Assembly: GCF_021018895.1 (NCBI RefSeq) | Contig: NC_079379.1 | Span: forward strand, 22,877,776-22,941,775 | From: Seriola aureovittata | Lineage: Eukaryota; Chordata; Actinopteri; Carangiformes; Carangidae | Reading direction: 5' to 3' | DNA length: 64,000 bases | Part shown: positions 59,476 through 64,000 of the stretch, piece by piece | Layout of the letters: each line of letters begins with the position of its first letter | How positions within the stretch are numbered: the stretch's first letter is position 1 | Translations under genes and position numbers: made by a program | Notes under the pieces: model-generated | What the model saw: the letters and a program-made list of their open reading frames with translations, nothing else | The model's database searches: none | Told to the model about the DNA's origin: nothing

Positions 59476-61030
59476 ATATAAAAGTAAAAAATGTTGTATT
59501 TATTTTGCATTTATTTATACTTATGACATTTTTTGTGCTTCATAGGGCATCACATGTGAAATATGAATCTCTAGATGCCCGTCTTACACAGTGGACGCTC
59601 TCATCTGTTACCATGGGCACCAAAATGAATGTGCCGCAGCCGCCATGTACACACAACGCAGGTCGAGTATCCTGTAACTCACTTAGTCCTTAGTGTAGAA
59701 ATGCTCTGTTAGAAGTTAGTCATTCATTAAAGTATGTACCTTTTTACTTCTAGCTTAATCAATGATAGTACATCATTATTCATTTGTTAGTAATATTCTG
59801 ATTAACAAACTGAATCTGCAAACTAAGTAGTAACTAAACCTGATAAATGAAGTGATCATGACCAGGTTATAATACATTCAGTATGAGCACTGTTGCCATC
59901 GTCTATAAAACTGATGACAACTGACTTGTTGCTGATGAAAGAAGAAGACATGGCGGCTGTGAGGGAGCATTTGGATCACAGTGATGTTGCAGTATCAGCA
60001 TCCTGTGAAGCAATCTCACCAATATTGGCCATAGATGTCGGCCGCTCTTATTTATATGATCTCTGTTTTTACAGAGACATCTGCTCCTCTTAATCACTTG
60101 GTCGCTTTTTACCACTGAAATTATTTAATTCTGACTCCCATTTACTAATTTTTTAACAGAATTTAAAACTGTTCTCATTCTGGATATTTAAGGCCTATCA
60201 GCACTTATGATCCAATATGACACAGTTCCCATTATGGTGTTGAATATCCATGTCTGGGTCCTACAGCCCTCCTTTTTTCTTACTAAATTTAATCTAAAAA
60301 ACACTTCAAGGGCCATGTCCTTACCTTTGTTCTCTCTTATGGCTTTTATGTAGATTAAGTCATTTTGCATAAAACCTTTCTCAGAACCTTCTGTTCATTG
60401 ATTCCTCCAGAGTTTCTGTCTTCCTTGGGATTCCTCATTTTCAATGACCTTTGGAATGAGGATCTTTTAGAGTCTATTTCTTCAGATTAAAAAAAGACTC
60501 TCCCTGTGCCTATTTAACGACCACATCAGAGGCTTAAAAAGACCAAGGCTGTGTAGAAAAAGATTATCTTGCAGTGTCCTTAAACATTCTGAGAGCCAGA
60601 TGTCTGCTTGTCACTCTAAATGAGGCAAGACATTTCTATTTATTGCACTTTTCTACCCAGGGTCACAAGAGAACTTCTCTCTGTGATCTGTACCATCCAG
60701 CACAGCTCCCCCACGTTACTGCTGATGAAATTGACAGGAACAGGCGACATTTATATCTTGAGCCAAAGGGGCCTACAATACTTCCTTTCTCTTGACCTTG
60801 CTTATCTGTGCAACAAACCTTTGAAGTCTGCATCCCCATACAGACCACCTCCTCTGAGCCCAAACGCTCAGTCTCATCAAGGCTACTTCAATTCTTAGTG
60901 CATAGTCTAGTCCAGCGTCTTTTTCATCTTATTTCATGAATCTCATCATTGTTCAGTCAAATTCTCCTTGATCTAAGCTAATCTTTAGACATGATGAGCC
61001 ACAATATTTTTTATTAACTATCAGTTGCGC
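59476..61030. other. Non-coding DNA
   Basis: No gene recognised. Frames at 59,893-60,115 and 60,574-60,898 are open on both strands. T-rich text around 60,360-60,620 might be a degenerate LINE upstream of the motif at 61,095, but I could not align it. Confidence 0.4.
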
Positions 61031-61034
61031 TGAT

Positions 61035-61217
61035 ATGAGTTATCTCTGGGTTTATTTAGCCTTTTTTTTTCACTGTTTTAGGAGAGGTCTCTCCCTTTCT
61101 TGTGGGGTTCACCAGGGCTCAATTCTGGGCCCCTATTTTTTCTTTGAGGTTTATTACTCATCAATACAATATAAATTTTCAGCCTGTCCTGTTTCAGTCT
61201 TGTCAAACATATATTGA
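61035..61217 (+). pseudogene. L2-type LINE reverse-transcriptase motif
   Basis: The frame reads LSLSCGVHQGSILGPYFFFE near 61,095-61,150. This is the conserved 'CGVPQGS-LGPLLF' block of non-LTR reverse transcriptases, with H replacing P. The catalytic YADD block that should follow is not found. A short dead fragment of an L2-like LINE. Confidence 0.7.
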
Positions 61218-61269
61218 ATGTTTGATTTATAAAAAATATCCTGAATTAATGAAATGAATTAAATCTGAA

Positions 61270-61455
61270 ATTTGTTTCTTTTAGCTAAGCTAGCAACGTA
61301 GCTCACGGTGTCGACTGGTCAGTCTACCACCTTGGTTCAGACTGAAACAGCTCAACAACCATCTGATGGAATTTTGTACAGACATTCATGGTGCCCAGAG
61401 GATGAAGCCGTGTGACTTTGATGCTCCTGTGATGTTTCATCTACCGTCACCAGCA
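61270..61455 (+). repeat. Dispersed fish repeat, forward copy
   Basis: The best copy of the family: 'tctaccaccttggttcagac', 'tgaaacagctcaacaaccat', 'ggaattttgtacagacattc', 'atggtgcccagaggatgaag' and 'gtgactttgatgctcctgtg'. I recognise the ordered phrases from many fish genomes. Other fragments in this window lie at 33,481, 41,895 and 45,378. Confidence 0.7.
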
Positions 61456-61849
61456 GCATAAAGTTGTCCCTGATCCAGTGAGATATAATAAAGCATAACA
61501 GAGCCCCATGACTGCAGGCTGTTTCTAAAACCACTCTCCCCCTCACTCATCCACTGTTCCCTACATAACAGACACTCAGTAGTGAGAAGTAAATTGAGAT
61601 CTTGGGTTATGTGGCTTTAGCCCCAGATGTTTTCCCTGCTAAAGCCCCAAATCTTTCAGACTTTTAAAATAACTTCAACTTTGTGTCATTTCCCCTCAGT
61701 CTCTCTGACTGGACCGGCAAATCAATGGAGCTCTATTACTGTGGAAATATAGCTATATATATCTATAAATATAGGTCCGCAAGACAACTTCAAGATGTCA
61801 AGATGTCATTTTCGGCGTACACCATCAGCACTGGGCTTCGTTCAGGAGA

Positions 61850-62100
61850 GAAATGTGTGATGAGGAGAGGAGTGGAGAATTGGTGAGGAGAGGAGAGAAG
61901 TGGAAGTCCGGACTTCAGGAGTGAGGAAAAGAGAAGAGGAGTAAAAGAGAAAAGTCAGTAAAAGAATAAAGGGGAGAATAGGAAACCAGCAGGTAAAGAC
62001 GAAGAAGAACAAGAGAAGAAAATGTGTTGATGAGAAAGGAGTGAAAAAAAGAGAACAGCAGAGAAGTACAGAAGCAGAGGAGCAGATGTAAGATGACAAG
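61850..62100 (+). repeat. Purine-rich tract
   Basis: About 250 bases composed mainly of A and G (gaggagagg, aaaagagaagagg, gaagaagaacaagagaag). It explains the hydrophobic Leu/Phe/Ser frame on the other strand. Such tracts can adopt triplex structures. Confidence 0.8.
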
Positions 62101-62181
62101 ACATGCTTTTAATCTTCTTTATAACTTCAGTGAATGATTCGAAATCTTATTACTTTTTTGTTTTATATTTTTTTCTTTCAG

Positions 62182-62250
62182 TCAAAGACGTTTCCAGGGA
62201 CGAGTAGAGTGAGAGAGTGGGAGAAGAAAAAAAGAGAACAGATCAAATAA
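62182..62250 (+). CDS. Possible terminal coding exon
   Basis: An excellent acceptor (a run of T with cttttttgttttata and ttttttctttcag, ending at 62,181) is followed by 22 codons, SKTFPGTSRVREWEKKKREQ then IK, and TAA (62,248-62,250). AATAAA overlaps the stop (62,246-62,251). The acceptor, stop and poly(A) hexamer agree with a last exon. However, the hexamer overlapping the stop would make a very short 3' untranslated region, and the Lys/Glu text may reflect purine-rich DNA. No family match. Confidence 0.25.
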   Translation, partial: SKTFPGTSRVREWEKKKREQIK

Positions 62251-62254
62251 AAAG

Positions 62255-63195
62255 CTGTAAGATAATAATTTATGCTCATGTTGTTCACGCTTTGTTGTTA
62301 CCTGATAAGAAATATAGAATAATTGGAGTAAATGTTCTTGTATTCAGAGTATTGAATTAAACATTAATTGTTGGGGATTCTTGATTTGCAATTAGAGCAC
62401 TCCTGATTATTATGACATGGATTCAAATACAGCTGTTTTCATGAGTCTAAACCTGATCTTCATTGTGAAGTTTTACAAAATGATGAAGACACACTTGAGA
62501 TGTGACTGAAAGATTCAGCCACAGCCAGATGATGGATATCAAATCAAGAATATTTTTTTCATAGACTCTCGTAAGAAACAATCAAGTAGTGAGTTGCTCT
62601 GATTAGTCAACAGTATTTCACTTTGGCAGTTCTCTGTTTTGACCTGCCGACTGTGCAGCAGCCACATCGCTGCTTCCTTCTCATCAGCATCTCCACAAAA
62701 TGCTTTACTGTATTCCGTGGGCTGCATCTATTATTAAATTGCAGATTCAGATTATTACATTTGCAAGATAAGTAGGTAGGAATTCATCTTGAATTTACAC
62801 CAGTAACTGTGCAGTCTGGCAACATAGTGAACAAAAAAAATGAAAACACACAAGGAATAAGAGAGTTAGAGTCAAATAATTCATAAGCCACTGGTCAGTT
62901 TTTGTTTCTCTCGCTCTCCACAGTTTTATCCATTTACCATAAAGGTTAGAGCTTTTAATTAAGGATCATTTTACCCTCCTGAGAACATTTTGAGTCTGAG
63001 AACCTTGTATCCCTCTACTGTAGAAATGTCATTGTGCAATGTGGCTTATGAGTCCTGGAAAGTGTTTTTTTTTTTTCTTTTAAAGACTAACAAATATTAA
63101 ATGTTGTAAAATGTGAGAATGTAGAAAGAATTTACGTAAAATAAAACAAGTTAATTTTCATGGTCGGTTGAGAAAATGTCATCAAAAATATTAGT
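62255..63195. other. AT-rich non-coding DNA
   Basis: No gene or repeat recognised. Confidence 0.5.
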
Positions 63196-63199
63196 TGAA

Positions 63200-63300
63200 A
63201 GAATTTTGAGAAATATGCTTATTTCTTTTCTCGCAGAAAGTTGTTGATTAGTTTGATACCACACTCTCAAATCTGTCTAAAAATCAAGCTACAGCAAAGA
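63200..63300 (+). mobile_element. TTAGCTTAGC-arm repeat, left arm only
   Basis: The text 'aattttgagaaatatgctta', 'tttcttttctcgcagaaag', 'gataccacactctcaaatct' and 'aaatcaagctacagcaaa' matches the outer left arm of the family at 8,665 and 15,614. The rest is absent. Confidence 0.55.
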
Positions 63301-64000
63301 GATGATTATTTCAGCAGGGGGGAGACCGCTCGCCTGGAGTCTTGTCATCACCCTGCCCTTCACATTTAACATATAACCCAGTTTAAACATCTTTTTTCCC
63401 CCCTTGCTTTTCACTTTCTTCTTCTGTGTCTCTCTGCTGTCTGGTGTTGGGTAGAAGGTCTTGGCTTGGTGCACAAATTTGACAGCTGAACTGTTTATGG
63501 CATCGGTATTTTGCACCAAAAAAAAGCCACTGTACTAACTGTACAAACTGTCCTGCAGCACATTTCCAAAGAAACTGCATTAAGAGCACAAGACTCAATC
63601 AGACAGTAAATGTATGAGCCATTTAATTCTCATGGGTTCTGATGCTGCGAGCAAGCCTTTCACATTATACTTGGTCGTTTTGATAAATATTATAAACCCA
63701 TGGAAATAATCAATACTTTTTATAGAAACAATGTATGAAATGATAATGTGAAAACAATGCGATAATGTGACAGAGAATTACGGCCTGACTCTCCCATGAG
63801 CTACATGGAGGTTTTTAGAGAGTTTCAGCTCATTGTCTTTTGGCAGGTGGCCAGAAACACAACTCCAAATAAATGATAGTGTTGCTCTATTTGTCACGTC
63901 TGTCCATTAAATGAGAAGCTGCGGCCAGATACAGTTACCTGGCCAAGAGAAGGTCTAGCACATAACTGCCCACAAAACCACAACTTGTCAGTCACTATAT
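63301..64000. other. Non-coding DNA at the right edge
   Basis: No gene recognised. Two short minus-strand frames at 63,289-63,598 overlap each other and lack support. Confidence 0.45.

Noticed and set aside
61842..62099. 85-codon minus-strand hydrophobic frame
   Set aside because: Shadow of the purine tract on the other strand.
1..64000. CRISPR arrays, bacterial operons, rRNA and tRNA genes
   Set aside because: No spacer-repeat pattern, no bacterial gene layout, and no cloverleaf with intact box A/B apart from the SINE-like fragments.
1..64000. A complete new biological system
   Set aside because: Recognisable coding text is limited to decayed transposon proteins and short exon candidates; nothing supports a multi-gene system.

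Overview
The window looks like a gene-poor, repeat-rich piece of a bony-fish (teleost, probably spiny-rayed) nuclear genome. The base composition is moderate to AT-rich and microsatellites are long. It also carries decayed Tc1-like, PIF/Harbinger and L2-type LINE fragments, plus several short non-autonomous elements of a kind I recognise as scattered through fish genomes. There are no operons, no ribosome-binding-site logic and no long intact open frames. I recognised no complete host protein-coding gene.

Left third (1-24,000): mostly single-copy non-coding DNA. It holds a possible terminal exon at the left edge, an RFX X-box-like palindrome (2,313), opposed first-exon-like signals near 3,350-3,480, a fish repeat carrying DR1 half-sites (5,960-6,310), a splice-bounded exon candidate (6,552), and two full copies of a roughly 370-420 bp element with long inverted ends and TTAA-type target duplications (13,958 and 22,743). 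Two arch-like repeats (8,665 and 15,614), a MITE (17,760), another fish repeat (18,768) and a signal-peptide-like first exon (23,389) complete it.

Middle (24,000-48,900): a rotted Tc1-like transposon (24,759), a run of poly-C/poly-G tracts, a 22-bp minisatellite (32,137), SINE-like fragments (33,207 and 47,491), two related LTR-like blocks (34,850 and 46,634), a LINE reverse-transcriptase fragment on the minus strand (35,545), a second Tc1-type pseudogene (42,085), and two ends of a third Tc1 family (45,465 and 48,699). Several single-copy blocks with AT-rich homeodomain-like words may be conserved non-coding elements. The best is 30,830-30,990, but that needs an alignment I cannot run.

Right third (48,900-64,000): a tandem duplication with four X-box-like cores (50,213), two more copies of the TTAA-type element (52,366 and 55,888), an L2-type LINE endonuclease/linker fragment (52,950), a frameshifted PIF/Harbinger transposase remnant (56,535-57,165), an L2-like reverse-transcriptase motif (61,035), a purine tract (61,850), and a terminal-exon-like signal with stop codon and poly(A) hexamer (62,182).

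The recognised coding remnants are all selfish-element proteins. No pathway or new biological system can be assembled from the window. The exon candidates rest only on splice signals and open frame and should be treated as hypotheses.
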